Below are positions 49,858 to 58,827 of a stretch of DNA of 64,000 nucleotides, in pieces. Numbering within the stretch: the stretch's first letter is position 1; each line of letters starts with the position of its first letter. The translations under genes and the position numbers were made by a program. The notes beneath the pieces were generated by a model. That model was not told the origin of the DNA. It saw only the letters and a program-made list of their open reading frames with translations, and did no database searches. Origin of the DNA: Streptomyces halobius. GTDB taxonomy: Bacteria > Actinomycetota > Actinomycetes > Streptomycetales > Streptomycetaceae. The stretch is from positions 5,704,001 to 5,768,000 of the forward strand of contig NZ_CP086322.1 of NCBI RefSeq assembly GCF_023277745.1, in the 5' to 3' direction.

Positions 49858-50877
49858 GTGGAAAAAGAAACCCAACGGCGGAGCGAATCCGCCAACGCAT
49901 ACCTGTACCTGCTTGCGACCATGGCATTCTTTGGCAGCGCTTTCGCCAGCTCCAAAGCAGTGGTCGGTCATATTCCCCATCAAATTGCGGCCGGTCTGCG
50001 TTTTGGTGGCGGTGCACTCATCCTGCTTCTGCTGCTCGCGTTCATCGGGCGGAAGTCTCGGAGTGCGGCACTTACCCGGCAGCAGATCGTGCGCGCGGCG
50101 GCCGTGGGTCTTATCGGGGTATTCGCGTACAACCTGTTCTTCTTCTGGGGCCTTTCCCTCGCCCCTTCGATCGACGGCAGCATTATCGTTCCGGTGCTGA
50201 GTCCGGTCATTACCACCGCCATTCTTCTGGCCCTGGGCCGGGAGAAGGCGTCGGGAGCCCGGATCGGTGGCCTCGCCCTCGGGGTCGTCGGTGCCGTGGT
50301 GTTCTTCTTCGGGGCGGGGGGTGCCGGTCTTGGTGCGGGCGGGTCCCGGCTGATCGGGGACCTCGTCTACCTGCTCGGCGCGCTCTCCTGGGCGGTCTAC
50401 AGCATCGCCTCGAAGAAGGTCCTGGCCGGTGTGGATCCGCTGCGGGCGACGACCTTCGGCACGCTCGCCGGGGCGCTGGCCCTGCTGGTCTTCGCCGTTC
50501 CGTCGTTCCCGGAGGTGGAGTGGAGTGCGCTGTCCTCGGTGACGTGGGCGAACATCGCCTACCTCGCCATAGGCCCCACCGCCGTGGCCTACCTCTTCTA
50601 CTACCGGGGGTTGCGCGTCGTCAGCCCGTCGACTGCGACCGTCATCATGTTCACCGTCCCGGTGTTCGGCGTGACCTGCGCCGTCATCTTCCTCGGTGAG
50701 TCGTTCAGCGGACTGCAGCTGGCCGGTGCCGCCGTCATGCTGGCCGGTGCTCTGCTGGCCGTGACGCAGGGCCGCTTCCGGCAGGGGAGCCGGCACGAAT
50801 CGGAGCAGGCGGCCGGATCGGCCGCACCCGTTCGCTCTGCGGAGTCCGACGGCCTGGAATCGCTCAACAGAGGCTGA
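49858..50877 (+). CDS. EamA/DMT-family transporter
   Basis: The 339-residue protein has ten membrane helices in two EamA repeats (about residues 17-150 and 165-305) and a polar tail. DMT proteins of this type export amino acids or metabolites. GTG 49858 follows the DUF2000 stop by 20 bases. Because the biosynthetic cluster begins 180 bases downstream, it might export its product. Its tight pairing with DUF2000 and AraC suggests an independent unit instead. Confidence 0.88.
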   Translation: MEKETQRRSESANAYLYLLATMAFFGSAFASSKAVVGHIPHQIAAGLRFGGGALILLLLLAFIGRKSRSAALTRQQIVRAAAVGLIGVFAYNLFFFWGLSLAPSIDGSIIVPVLSPVITTAILLALGREKASGARIGGLALGVVGAVVFFFGAGGAGLGAGGSRLIGDLVYLLGALSWAVYSIASKKVLAGVDPLRATTFGTLAGALALLVFAVPSFPEVEWSALSSVTWANIAYLAIGPTAVAYLFYYRGLRVVSPSTATVIMFTVPVFGVTCAVIFLGESFSGLQLAGAAVMLAGALLAVTQGRFRQGSRHESEQAAGSAAPVRSAESDGLESLNRG

Positions 50878-51057
50878 TTCGGGTCACTTTCGGCAACCGG
50901 ACTCAGTAGTTACACCGCCTCCGGGGGACGGCCGTGTCCATGCCTCAGCACCCGTCCAGGGCCCCACCCCGGCCCGGACGGGCGCTCGTTTCTCCACCCC
51001 CACGAGTGCGCAATGTCGCGTGCACGGCAATCATGCTCATCCGTTCGGGAATGCAAG

Positions 51058-52932
51058 ATGGGGGTTCTCAACTTCATGGCCGAAGTCGAGTTTCGAGTGC
51101 TGGGGCCGCTTGAGTTCAAGGTGAGCGGACGCTCGGTACCACTGAGAGGAATGAAACATCAGATTGTGCTCGGCTCGCTCCTGACCGCGGAAAGCCGGCG
51201 CACCTCCATCAGACGTCTCGTCGACGCCGTATGGGGGACCGCTCCCCCGAGCACGGCGGGCAAGCAGATCCGCAATGCCGTCTCCGATCTGCGCGGCATC
51301 CTGGCTCCCAGCGGAGCCCTCATCACTCCCGCCGCAGACGGCTACCAACTCGACATCGGCGAGGCGTGGTTCGACCTTCGGGAGTTCCACCGGCACCTGG
51401 GACGGGCGCGCACCCTGCTGGGCCACCAGCGGTCGGCGGATGTCATCGCGGAGTTCCGTGCCGCGCTGTCCCTGTGGACCGGCCCGATGCTTTCCGGAAT
51501 CGAAAGCGCTGCCCTGCAGGCCCAGGTCGCCGGCGTGAACGAGGTCCGGCTGTCTGCCGCCGAGGAATGCATCGACCTCGAACTCACTCGGGACCGGCAC
51601 AAGAGCCTCCTCAGCGAACTCTCCGCATTAGTGGCCGAGAACCCGCTGCGCGAGCGCATGGTCGCCCAGTACGTCCGCGCCCTGTACCGCTCCGGCACCC
51701 GGGCCCGCGCCTTCGCCGTGTACGAGCAGACCAGGCGTCGGTTGGCCGAGCAGCTCGGCCTGAGCCCCGGCCCCGAACTGGTGGAGATACACCAGCTGAT
51801 GCTGCGCGAGGACGCCGGCGCGGCGGGACCCACCGCGGCCGGACCCCCGGTCCCGGCCGCCACCTCCGCTCCCGTCGCGGCCGCACCGGACAGCCTGCCG
51901 TCCGAGATCGGACACTTCGTGGGGCGGGCCGCCGAGATCGAGGTGCTCCTCGCCGATGGGACTCGTCCCGGTCCGCAGCGCGTGGTGTCCGTCGACGGCA
52001 TGGGAGGTGCCGGAAAGACCGCCCTCGCGGTGCACGTCGCCCACCGGCTCGCGGACCGCTACCCGGACGGCCGGCTCTTCCTCGACCTGCGGGGCCGCAC
52101 CTGCGACCGGGCGCCGCTCGGCCACCGGGCGGCGCTGCGCCGGTTGCTGCTGCTCTCGGGTCTGCCCGAGGCCGAACTGCCCGTACCGGTCGAGGCGCTG
52201 GTACAGCTGTGGCGCAGCCGCACCGTGGGCCGACGCATGCTGGTCGTCCTGGACAACGCCGCCGACGCGGAGCAGATCGGGCCGCTGCTCCCGGCGGGGG
52301 ACGGCTGCTTGACGCTGGTGACCAGCAGGCGCCGCCTGACCATGACCACGCTGTCCCCCACCCGGGTGCTGTCCCTGGAGCCGCTGCCCCGGAAGGAGGG
52401 GTACGAACTGTTCTGCCGGTTGCTCGGCAACCGGCACCCCAAGCCGCTGCCGGACGCCGTCAACGGCATCCTGGAGCACTGCGGCGATCTGCCGCTGGCC
52501 GTCTCGGCCGCCGCGGCACGGTTGCGGAGGCGGCCTTCGTGGCCCGTATGGCATCTGGCGGAGCGGCTTGCGGACCGTCAGATGCGGCTCGCCGAACTGC
52601 AGACGGAGCACGGCGGCCTCATCGCCTGTTTCGACGCTTCATACCGGCATCTGAGCGCCGGACAGCAGCGGCTGCTGCGCCTGCTGGGCGCGGCGGAGGG
52701 GGACCGGACGGACGTCGGGTCGGCCTCGGTGCTGGCGGGGCTGCCGCCCTTCGTCGCCGAGCAGATGCTTGAGGAACTGGTCGACGAGCACCTTCTGATG
52801 CAGCCGGAGCCCGGCCGGTACCGAATGCACCCGCTCATGAAGACCTATTGCGCGCAGTTGCCCGCCCCGGACGGCACGACCGGGCCGCGGTCCGCCCCGC
52901 GCCGCGTGCCGGCGCAGACGATGGCCGCCTGA
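51058..52932 (+). CDS. SARP/AfsR-type activator with NB-ARC domain
   Basis: The 624-residue protein has an OmpR-like DNA-binding domain (EFRVLGPLEFKVSGRSVPL near the start; residues ~10-105), a bacterial transcriptional activation domain (~110-255) and an NB-ARC ATPase. The ATPase has P-loop GMGGAGKTAL (near residue 320), Walker B MLVVLDNAAD and TLVTSRRRLT. It lacks the C-terminal TPR block of full-length AfsR. Such proteins activate antibiotic clusters. ATG 51058 with GGGA upstream is chosen; ATG 51076 or 51013 are alternatives. It stands at the head of the halogenase-type cluster and is its likely pathway-specific activator. Confidence 0.9.
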   Translation: MGVLNFMAEVEFRVLGPLEFKVSGRSVPLRGMKHQIVLGSLLTAESRRTSIRRLVDAVWGTAPPSTAGKQIRNAVSDLRGILAPSGALITPAADGYQLDIGEAWFDLREFHRHLGRARTLLGHQRSADVIAEFRAALSLWTGPMLSGIESAALQAQVAGVNEVRLSAAEECIDLELTRDRHKSLLSELSALVAENPLRERMVAQYVRALYRSGTRARAFAVYEQTRRRLAEQLGLSPGPELVEIHQLMLREDAGAAGPTAAGPPVPAATSAPVAAAPDSLPSEIGHFVGRAAEIEVLLADGTRPGPQRVVSVDGMGGAGKTALAVHVAHRLADRYPDGRLFLDLRGRTCDRAPLGHRAALRRLLLLSGLPEAELPVPVEALVQLWRSRTVGRRMLVVLDNAADAEQIGPLLPAGDGCLTLVTSRRRLTMTTLSPTRVLSLEPLPRKEGYELFCRLLGNRHPKPLPDAVNGILEHCGDLPLAVSAAAARLRRRPSWPVWHLAERLADRQMRLAELQTEHGGLIACFDASYRHLSAGQQRLLRLLGAAEGDRTDVGSASVLAGLPPFVAEQMLEELVDEHLLMQPEPGRYRMHPLMKTYCAQLPAPDGTTGPRSAPRRVPAQTMAA

Positions 52933-52981
52933 TGCGCGTACCTCCGACTTCTCCTCCTCCGTCCTCCCGGAGCTTTCCCCG

Positions 52982-53300
52982 ATGACTGGAAACGCTGTCG
53001 CGGACTTCTTCCTCGCAGTCTCGCTCGCCCTGGGCGCCGCCCGGATCTTCGGGGGCTCGCCCGCCGGGTAGGTCAGCCCGCCGTCGTCGGCGAGATGTGT
53101 GCCGGGCTGCTCGCCAGCCAGGTGATTCTCACCCAGCCGGGTGCGGACGCCGTGCTGCCCGCCGAAGTGAAGCCCCTCCTCGGGGGGTGGCCGACGTGGG
53201 CCTGGCCGTCTTCATGTTCCTCATCGGCTACGAGATCGACGGCGCCTTCCTGGCCACCGCCGGAAGGCCACGCCGGGCGTGGTCACCGGCGCTGTCGTCG
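52982..53300 (+). pseudogene. CPA2-type cation/proton antiporter remnant, multiple frameshifts
   Basis: ATG 52982, preceded by GGAG, opens with MTGNAVADFFLAVSLALGAA, then stops at 53069. A one-base shift in the run TTCGGGGGC restores LARRVGQPAVVGEMCAGLL (core VGQPAVVGE) and AEVKPLLGG. A second shift in a G-run (CTCGGGGGGTG) restores ADVGLAVFMFLIGYEID. A third is needed near 53260. These are the first helices of KefB-like antiporters; the remaining ~300 residues are missing. The rest of the 52933-53556 gap is gene-free. Confidence 0.75.
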
Positions 53301-53556
53301 TCCCCGTTGGCCGCGGGCGCCGCAACGGCGATTCCGCCGTGTACTTCCCCAGTACCCGCCGATCCGCCGGCCGGTCGCGTCCTCCAGCCACTCCGCCTCC
53401 CTGCCGGAAAGAGCCGTGAAGGCGTGTTGAGGCCCGCCTGAGGACCGGCCGGGGACACATCGAGGACGGCCCCTCATAGCTTTACGGATATCACCGGTCG
53501 AGACGTCAGCTCACCGCCGGCTGCACCGTTCTGCAGTGATTCAAGGGAGGCATGAA

Positions 53557-55347
53557 ATGACCGAGGCGCCACCGTCACCCCTCGTCACGTCACGGCTCAG
53601 GACCCCTGTCGGACCACGCCGTGACGACCAGCAATGGTGGAATGCGCAGCGCGGCTCGGCCATGCCCTTCCAGCGTTACGAGCGGTCGGGAAGCCGGCTT
53701 CCGCACGAGCTGACGGACCGTACCTGGCCCATGAAGTCGCTGGTCCGGGCACCGCTGTGGGCTTCGGTCGACCTGCGCGACGGGAACCAGGCGCTCAGCA
53801 GCCCGATGGACATCGAGCGCAAGAGCCGGATGTTCGACCTGCTGGTGAGTATGGGCTTCAAGGACATCGAGGTCGGATACCCGTCGGCCAGTGACGCAGA
53901 TTTCTCTTTTCTGCGGATGCTGATCGAGCAGGACCGGATTCCCGACGACGTGACGATATCCGTCTTCACGCCGGCCCGGCCGGAATTGATCGACCGGACC
54001 TTCGAGGCCATCGAGGGTGCGGACCGGGCCATGGTCCACCTGTGCAATGCGACGGCCTGTCTGTGGCGTGAGGTCGTGTTCGGAATGAGCGCGGACGACG
54101 TGCAGCGGATGGCGCTCCGCTCGGCGGAGCACATCGCCCGCCGGGCGGAGTCCGCCAAGAGAACGGAGTTGCGTTTCGAGTACTCGCCGGAGACGTTCAA
54201 TGTGACGGAACCCGAATTCGTGCTCCGGCTGTCGAATGCCATCACCTCGCTGTGGGACGCGAGCCCGGACCGCCCGGTGACGCTGAACCTGCCGACGACG
54301 GTGGAGACCGACTCGCCGAACGTCTTCGCCGACCAGGTCGAGTGGATGCACCGCAACCTCGAGCGGCGCGACGCGGTCATCCTCTCGGTGCACCCGCACA
54401 ACGACCGGGGCACCGCGGTGGCCTCCGCGGAACTGGCCGTAATGGCAGGAGCAGACCGCGTCGAGGGCACGCTCTTCGGCAACGGCGAGCGCACCGGCAA
54501 CGTCTGCCTGGCCACGCTGGCGCTCAACCTCTTCAGCCAGGGCATCGACCCGCAGCTGGACTTCTCCGACATCGACCGGATCCGCCGCACCGTCGAATTC
54601 GCCAACCAGCTGCCGGTCCACCCGCGTCATCCGTACGCCGGCGACCTGGTGTACACCGCGTTCTCCGGCACCCACCAGGACGCCATCGCCAAGGGCCTGG
54701 CCGCGATCGAGCGGCGGGCCGCCGAGGCGGGCACCGCCACCACCGAGGTGCCGTGGGACGTCCCGTACCTGCCCATCGACCCCAAGGACGTGGGCCGCAC
54801 CTACGAGTCGGTGGTCCGCGTCAACAGCCAGTCGGGCAAGGGCGGTGTGGCCCACGTGCTCAAGAGCGCGTACGGGCTGGACCTGCCCCGCGGGATGCGC
54901 GTGGAACTGGCCCGGCAGGTGCAGCAGGTGGCCGACGGCGACGGGGTGGAGCTGACGTCCCGGGAACTGCGGGCCGTCTTCGCGGAGATGTACCTCGACT
55001 TCGCACGGCCGGCGCTGCTGCTGAAGGAGTTCCAGCTGACCAGCGAGGGGGATACCACGGACATCGACGCCCTGGTCGTCCACGGCGAGGGCCGGGAGAA
55101 GCGGCTGGCCGGCTCGGGTGCCGACGCGGCCGGCGCGTACGTCGATGCCCTCGCAGGCACCGGCCTCGCGGTCGAGATCGCCGAGATCACCGGACATGTC
55201 GTGAGCGACAGCCTCGGCACCCGGTACGCCGCCTACGCGCAGATCGGCCTGGACGGGGCGACGCGGTACGGAGCCGCGATCGCCGGCGACGAGGCGAGCG
55301 CCCGGCTGGGCGCGGTCACCTCCGCCGTCAACCGCGCGCACGCCTGA
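53557..55347 (+). CDS. leuA: 2-isopropylmalate synthase homologue (LeuA-like)
   Basis: The 596-residue protein is a full-length alpha-isopropylmalate synthase of the long actinobacterial type. It has the catalytic VDLRDGNQAL near residue 75, metal ligands including VHPHNDRGTAV, GTLFGNGERTGNVCL, and a C-terminal LeuA dimer/allosteric domain (from about residue 440). It condenses acetyl-CoA with a 2-oxo acid. ATG 53557 follows GGGAGG. Its place between a SARP gene and an adenylation domain, with no leuCD or intact leuB nearby, marks it as a pathway copy that supplies a chain-extended 2-oxo acid or boosts leucine-type precursors. Confidence 0.9.
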   Translation: MTEAPPSPLVTSRLRTPVGPRRDDQQWWNAQRGSAMPFQRYERSGSRLPHELTDRTWPMKSLVRAPLWASVDLRDGNQALSSPMDIERKSRMFDLLVSMGFKDIEVGYPSASDADFSFLRMLIEQDRIPDDVTISVFTPARPELIDRTFEAIEGADRAMVHLCNATACLWREVVFGMSADDVQRMALRSAEHIARRAESAKRTELRFEYSPETFNVTEPEFVLRLSNAITSLWDASPDRPVTLNLPTTVETDSPNVFADQVEWMHRNLERRDAVILSVHPHNDRGTAVASAELAVMAGADRVEGTLFGNGERTGNVCLATLALNLFSQGIDPQLDFSDIDRIRRTVEFANQLPVHPRHPYAGDLVYTAFSGTHQDAIAKGLAAIERRAAEAGTATTEVPWDVPYLPIDPKDVGRTYESVVRVNSQSGKGGVAHVLKSAYGLDLPRGMRVELARQVQQVADGDGVELTSRELRAVFAEMYLDFARPALLLKEFQLTSEGDTTDIDALVVHGEGREKRLAGSGADAAGAYVDALAGTGLAVEIAEITGHVVSDSLGTRYAAYAQIGLDGATRYGAAIAGDEASARLGAVTSAVNRAHA

Positions 55348-55384
55348 ACATCCCCGCCCGCCCCGCACCTCTGTGAGCCGAGAG

Positions 55385-55738
55385 ATGGATTTCACCTTCG
55401 TCGAGAGCAAGAAGGATCACGGCCGTGACTGTTTCGTGTACACGGGGCACAGCGACCTGGACCTGCTGAGCATCGAAAGCCTGCGCGGGAGGGCGGACCG
55501 GGACTGGTTCGGTCTGCCCATGGCCGGGCCGGACCAGGACACCTTCACTCCGCACACCACCCACATGCTGGTCATGGTCGAGGGGCGACCGGTCGCCGGC
55601 GCGGAGCTGGTCGCCTGCTCGCCGCTGGGGCTGCCGCTGACCGAGTGGCCCGCCTTGCAGGGGGTCCTGCGGCACAGCGGCCGGCTGCCGGCCACCCCTT
55701 CTACCGCTACCTGGTCGAGTACGACGAGAGCGTCCTGA
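55385..55738 (+). CDS. Unknown cluster protein, probably frameshifted near its end
   Basis: The 117-residue frame encodes a compact protein (DHGRDCFVYTGHSDLDLLSI, HTTHMLVMVEGRPVAGAELVA). Near 55690 its sense is lost (PSTATWSSTTRAS). The adjacent frame at that point continues with GHPFYRYLVEYDESVLIGE, which reads like the natural continuation. A one-base loss within CTGCCGGCCACCCC would explain it. The strand pattern weakly recalls acetyltransferase-like or autoinducer-synthase-like folds, but I cannot assign a family. It lies between the leuA-like and adenylation genes in the same direction. Confidence 0.5.
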   Translation: MDFTFVESKKDHGRDCFVYTGHSDLDLLSIESLRGRADRDWFGLPMAGPDQDTFTPHTTHMLVMVEGRPVAGAELVACSPLGLPLTEWPALQGVLRHSGRLPATPSTATWSSTTRAS

Positions 55739-55822
55739 TCGGCGAGCCCAGCACCGCCGTCGCCTGGCCACCCGCGCTCGCACGAACCACCGAACCCCGG
55801 ACTCTGGAGAGGAACGGACCGA

Positions 55823-57388
55823 ATGTCCCTCAAAGGCAGGCGCCTCGCGCTGCCGGAAGACCTGCTCGTCCACCGGGTCTTCGAGGCCCAGGCTCGGCAG
55901 CACCCTGACCGGACGGCCCTGACCTGCGGTGCCGAACAACTGACCTTCGCCGAGCTGAACGCGCGGGCCAACCGGTTCGCCCACCACCTCATCACCCTCG
56001 GTGCGGGCCGCGGCTCGGTGATCGGCGTGTGCCTGGACCGTACGCCCGAGCTCCTGATCGCGATCCTCGGCACGCTGAAGGCCGGCGCCGCGTACGTGCC
56101 GCTGGATCCCACCTACCCCGCCGAGCGGCTGCGGCTCATGGTCTCCCAGCTCGATGAGATCAAGCTCAACGTCGTCTCGGCCGAGACCCGCGCCCTGATC
56201 ACCGGGGCGCCGGGCGAACCGGTCCTCCTGGACGAGCTGGAGCGGTCCGGGCGGCTGGACGCCCAACCCACCACCGATCCCGTCGTCGACCTCACCAACG
56301 ACGACCTGTGCTACGTCGTGTTCACCTCCGGGTCGACGGGCACGCCCAAGGCCACCGCCGTGCGCCATGAAGGCTGGTACAACCTCCTGGAGTGGCTGCG
56401 CGTCGAGTACGGGCTGGACGGCTCGGCCGGCGGGCTCACGGTCAGCTCCTTCGGCTTCGACATCAGCCAGCGCGGCCTGATGGCGCCGCTGTTCTGCGGC
56501 GCCGCCCTCCACCTGCTGCCCAGCCGGGTCTTCGACCCGGGCATGGCGTACCGGCTGATCGGGGCCCACGGCGTCCGGCAGCTGCACTGCGCCCCGAGCA
56601 CCCTGTACGTGCTGATCGAGCACGAGCGGGCGCTGGGGACCGACGCGCTGACCCGGGTCGGCCACGTCTTCATCGGCGGGGAGCCGCTCACGGTCTCCCG
56701 CATCGAGGAATGGGCAACCCAGGAGGGCAACTCCTGTGTGCTGCTGCACCAGTACGGGGTGGCCGAGTGCACCGACGTGGCGACCTCCCATGTGCTCGCG
56801 GACTACGCCCGCTACCGTGGCGCGGCGACACCGGTGGGCACGCCCGTGTACAACACGGAGATCCACCTGCTCGACGACGAGCTGGGCGAGGTGCCGGACG
56901 GCGAGACCGGCGAGATCTGCGTCTCGGGCCTCAGCGTCAGCGCCGGCTACCTCAACGCCTCGCCCGCCGACAGCCGGCGGTTCACCGAACTGGCCGGCGA
57001 GAACGGTTCGGTACGGCTCTACCGGACCGGCGACCGCGGCTACCTCACCCCGGACGGGGAGCTGGTGGTGGTCGGCCGGGTCGACGCCCAGGTCAAGATC
57101 CGTGGCATGCGGATGGACCTCGGAGACGTCGAGCACGGTGTCCGCTCCCACGCGCTCGTCGACGATGCCGTGGTCCTGGCGCTGCCGGACGCCTCGGGCG
57201 AGCCGCGTCTGGTGGCCTTCGTCCTGCCCGCGGCCGGTGCGCTCGACACCCGGACCCTGTACCGCGACCTGCTGAACACCCTGCCCCGGAACATGGTCCC
57301 GCAGGAGTTCACGGTCCTCGACGCCTTCCCCCTCAACCCGAACGGGAAGACCGACCGCCGGGCCCTGGCCGCCCTGGCCGGCGGCTGA
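55823..57388 (+). CDS. Free-standing adenylation domain (amino acid-activating)
   Basis: The 521-residue protein is a stand-alone NRPS adenylation domain without carrier or condensation domains. Core motifs are LKAGAAYVPLDP (A2), FTSGSTGTPK (A3, residues 167-176), FGFDIS (A4), QYGVAECT (A5, atypical for the usual YGPTE), GETGEICVSG, YRTGDRG (A7), GRVDAQVKIRGMRM (A8) and NPNGKTDRRAL (A10). The A4 Asp that binds the amino group is kept, so an alpha-amino acid is expected, but the pocket does not match a code I can name. ATG 55823 follows GAGAGGAACGG. With the carrier protein and iron enzyme it parallels SyrB1 and CytC1. Confidence 0.9.
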   Translation: MSLKGRRLALPEDLLVHRVFEAQARQHPDRTALTCGAEQLTFAELNARANRFAHHLITLGAGRGSVIGVCLDRTPELLIAILGTLKAGAAYVPLDPTYPAERLRLMVSQLDEIKLNVVSAETRALITGAPGEPVLLDELERSGRLDAQPTTDPVVDLTNDDLCYVVFTSGSTGTPKATAVRHEGWYNLLEWLRVEYGLDGSAGGLTVSSFGFDISQRGLMAPLFCGAALHLLPSRVFDPGMAYRLIGAHGVRQLHCAPSTLYVLIEHERALGTDALTRVGHVFIGGEPLTVSRIEEWATQEGNSCVLLHQYGVAECTDVATSHVLADYARYRGAATPVGTPVYNTEIHLLDDELGEVPDGETGEICVSGLSVSAGYLNASPADSRRFTELAGENGSVRLYRTGDRGYLTPDGELVVVGRVDAQVKIRGMRMDLGDVEHGVRSHALVDDAVVLALPDASGEPRLVAFVLPAAGALDTRTLYRDLLNTLPRNMVPQEFTVLDAFPLNPNGKTDRRALAALAGG

Positions 57389-57501
57389 CCCGTACCGCTT
57401 GCCCGGCCCCCCCCGGCCCTCGTGCCGAGGGGGCTCCGGCGAGCGTTCCCCGAACCAGCACCTCCTCTCCCATATCCCTTGAGCAAAGGAACGGCTTCCG
57501 C

Positions 57502-58455
57502 ATGACCATCGACCAGCAGCGCCCGACCCCGGCCGCCCGGATCTCCCGCAACGCCGTCATTCCCGAGGACATCAAGGCGGACATCGAGCAGTTCAGCCTC
57601 GACGGCTTCACCGGCCCGATCAAGCTGTACGAGTCGGAGGAGGCAGCGGCGCTGATCCGCGAGATCCGGATCAACAACCAGGACTCTTCGCGCGCCCTGT
57701 ACAAGAACAGCGTCAACTACGACCGGCACTTCGACATCCCGGAGCTCAGCCGGCACATCACCCACCCGACGATCGTGAAGTACCTGAGCGCGATCCTCGG
57801 TCCGGACGTGCTGAACTGGCGGACCGAGTGGTTCCCGAAGTTCCCCGGCGCCAAGGCCACCGAATGGCACCAGGTGCGCGACTACAGCTACGCCAACGGC
57901 AAGCCGCAGCTCCTGCCGACCGAGTCGGAGTGGAACGCGTACATCGACATCACCGTCTGGACCACCTTCACGCCGGCCACCAAGGACACCGCGTGCATGA
58001 AGTTCGTCCGCGGTTCGCAGCGTGACTGGATCTTCGACGAGCACAAGTCCACCCAGGCCGGCCGGAGCACGGACTACGACGTCGCGCACGCCGACACCGG
58101 CTTCTTCGGCTACGACTTCGCCGACTTCAAGATCGACCCGAACTGGGAGCCGCGTCCCGAGGACGTCGTCGAGCTGGAGATGAAGCCGGGCGAGGCCGTC
58201 ATCTTCACCGCCTCCTGCGTGCACGGCTCGACCCCGAACAACACCGAACGCGAGACCCGCTTCGCGATCGCCAGCCGTTACGTCCCCACGCACGTGCGCG
58301 TCTACCCGGACCAGGACTCCTTCAGCGCCCACGGCGCGACGTTCGACCTGTCCGAGTACGGCAGCGTCGTCGTGGCGGGCGAGAACCGCTTCGAGCACAA
58401 CCGGATCCGCACCGAGAACAACCACGGCACCCCGTTCGGCTGGACCGCGAGCTGA
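57502..58455 (+). CDS. SyrB2/CytC3-like non-haem Fe(II)/2-oxoglutarate halogenase-type enzyme
   Basis: The 317-residue protein follows SyrB2 closely over its length: SVNYDRHFDIPELSRHI, WRTEWFPKFPGAKATEWHQ, SGKPQ-like NGKPQLL, TVWTTFTPA, GFFGYDF, and SRYVPTHVRVYPD. Iron ligands are His123 and His241. The position that holds Asp/Glu in hydroxylases and Ala/Gly in halogenases is Val125 (WHQV). Loss of the carboxylate is the mark of halogenases that place chloride on the iron, but Val is bulkier than the usual residue. Substrate would be an aminoacyl chain on the carrier protein encoded next. ATG 57502 follows AAAGGAA. It could also be an inactivated or repurposed relative. Confidence 0.85.
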   Translation: MTIDQQRPTPAARISRNAVIPEDIKADIEQFSLDGFTGPIKLYESEEAAALIREIRINNQDSSRALYKNSVNYDRHFDIPELSRHITHPTIVKYLSAILGPDVLNWRTEWFPKFPGAKATEWHQVRDYSYANGKPQLLPTESEWNAYIDITVWTTFTPATKDTACMKFVRGSQRDWIFDEHKSTQAGRSTDYDVAHADTGFFGYDFADFKIDPNWEPRPEDVVELEMKPGEAVIFTASCVHGSTPNNTERETRFAIASRYVPTHVRVYPDQDSFSAHGATFDLSEYGSVVVAGENRFEHNRIRTENNHGTPFGWTAS

Positions 58456-58490
58456 CCCCCACTTCTTCTTCACCGGAAAGGACACAGCAC

Positions 58491-58718
58491 GTGATCACAT
58501 CGAAGGTCCACGCCATTTGGAGCCGTGAACTCAACCTTGAGGAGTTCTCCGACACGGACGACTTCTTCAGTCTCGGCGGGCACTCACTGATCATGACCCG
58601 GATCCAGCGCGAGATCCTCTCCGAGCTCGGCGTCGAGATCCCGATGGACCAGCTCTTCCGCAAGTCCACGGTCGCGGAGATCTCCGAGCACATCGAGTCG
58701 GCCCTTTCGGCCGCCTGA
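58491..58718 (+). CDS. Free-standing peptidyl carrier protein
   Basis: The 75-residue acidic protein is a discrete carrier domain. The phosphopantetheine site is Ser32 in FFSLGGHSLIM, with the usual four helices around it. GTG 58491 follows GGAAAGGA. It is the expected partner of the free-standing adenylation domain and of the halogenase-type enzyme, like SyrB1's carrier part or CytC2. Confidence 0.93.
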   Translation: MITSKVHAIWSRELNLEEFSDTDDFFSLGGHSLIMTRIQREILSELGVEIPMDQLFRKSTVAEISEHIESALSAA

Positions 58719-58752
58719 TCCCGGATCCCCCACCGTCTGATCCTCGCGGTGC

Positions 58753-58786
58753 CGCCGGGGACAGGGCCCAGGCCCCGTCCCCGGCG
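58753..58786 (+). terminator. Long hairpin between carrier and aminotransferase genes
   Basis: CGCCGGGGAC pairs with GTCCCCGGCG (58777-58786), and an inner GGGCC/GGCCC stem extends it. Located 34 bases after the carrier stop, it may attenuate transcription into the aminotransferase and thioesterase genes or stabilise the upstream mRNA. Confidence 0.6.
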
Positions 58787-58827
58787 TTCCGCCGACTCAT
58801 CTCCCCCTACTAAAGGAAGAGCCCTCA

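Noticed and set aside
48535..50796. Reading the AraC regulator as a 753-residue protein
   Set aside because: The upstream part is antisense to the DUF2000 and EamA genes; ATG 49356 gives the normal AraC length.
53590..55410. A 606-codon antisense frame over the LeuA-like gene
   Set aside because: The sense gene has all catalytic motifs; the antisense frame is a composition artefact.
56392..57400. A long frame that would fuse the adenylation gene region to the iron enzyme gene
   Set aside because: It reads the adenylation gene in a wrong frame; the iron enzyme has its own ATG at 57502 with a ribosome site and normal length.
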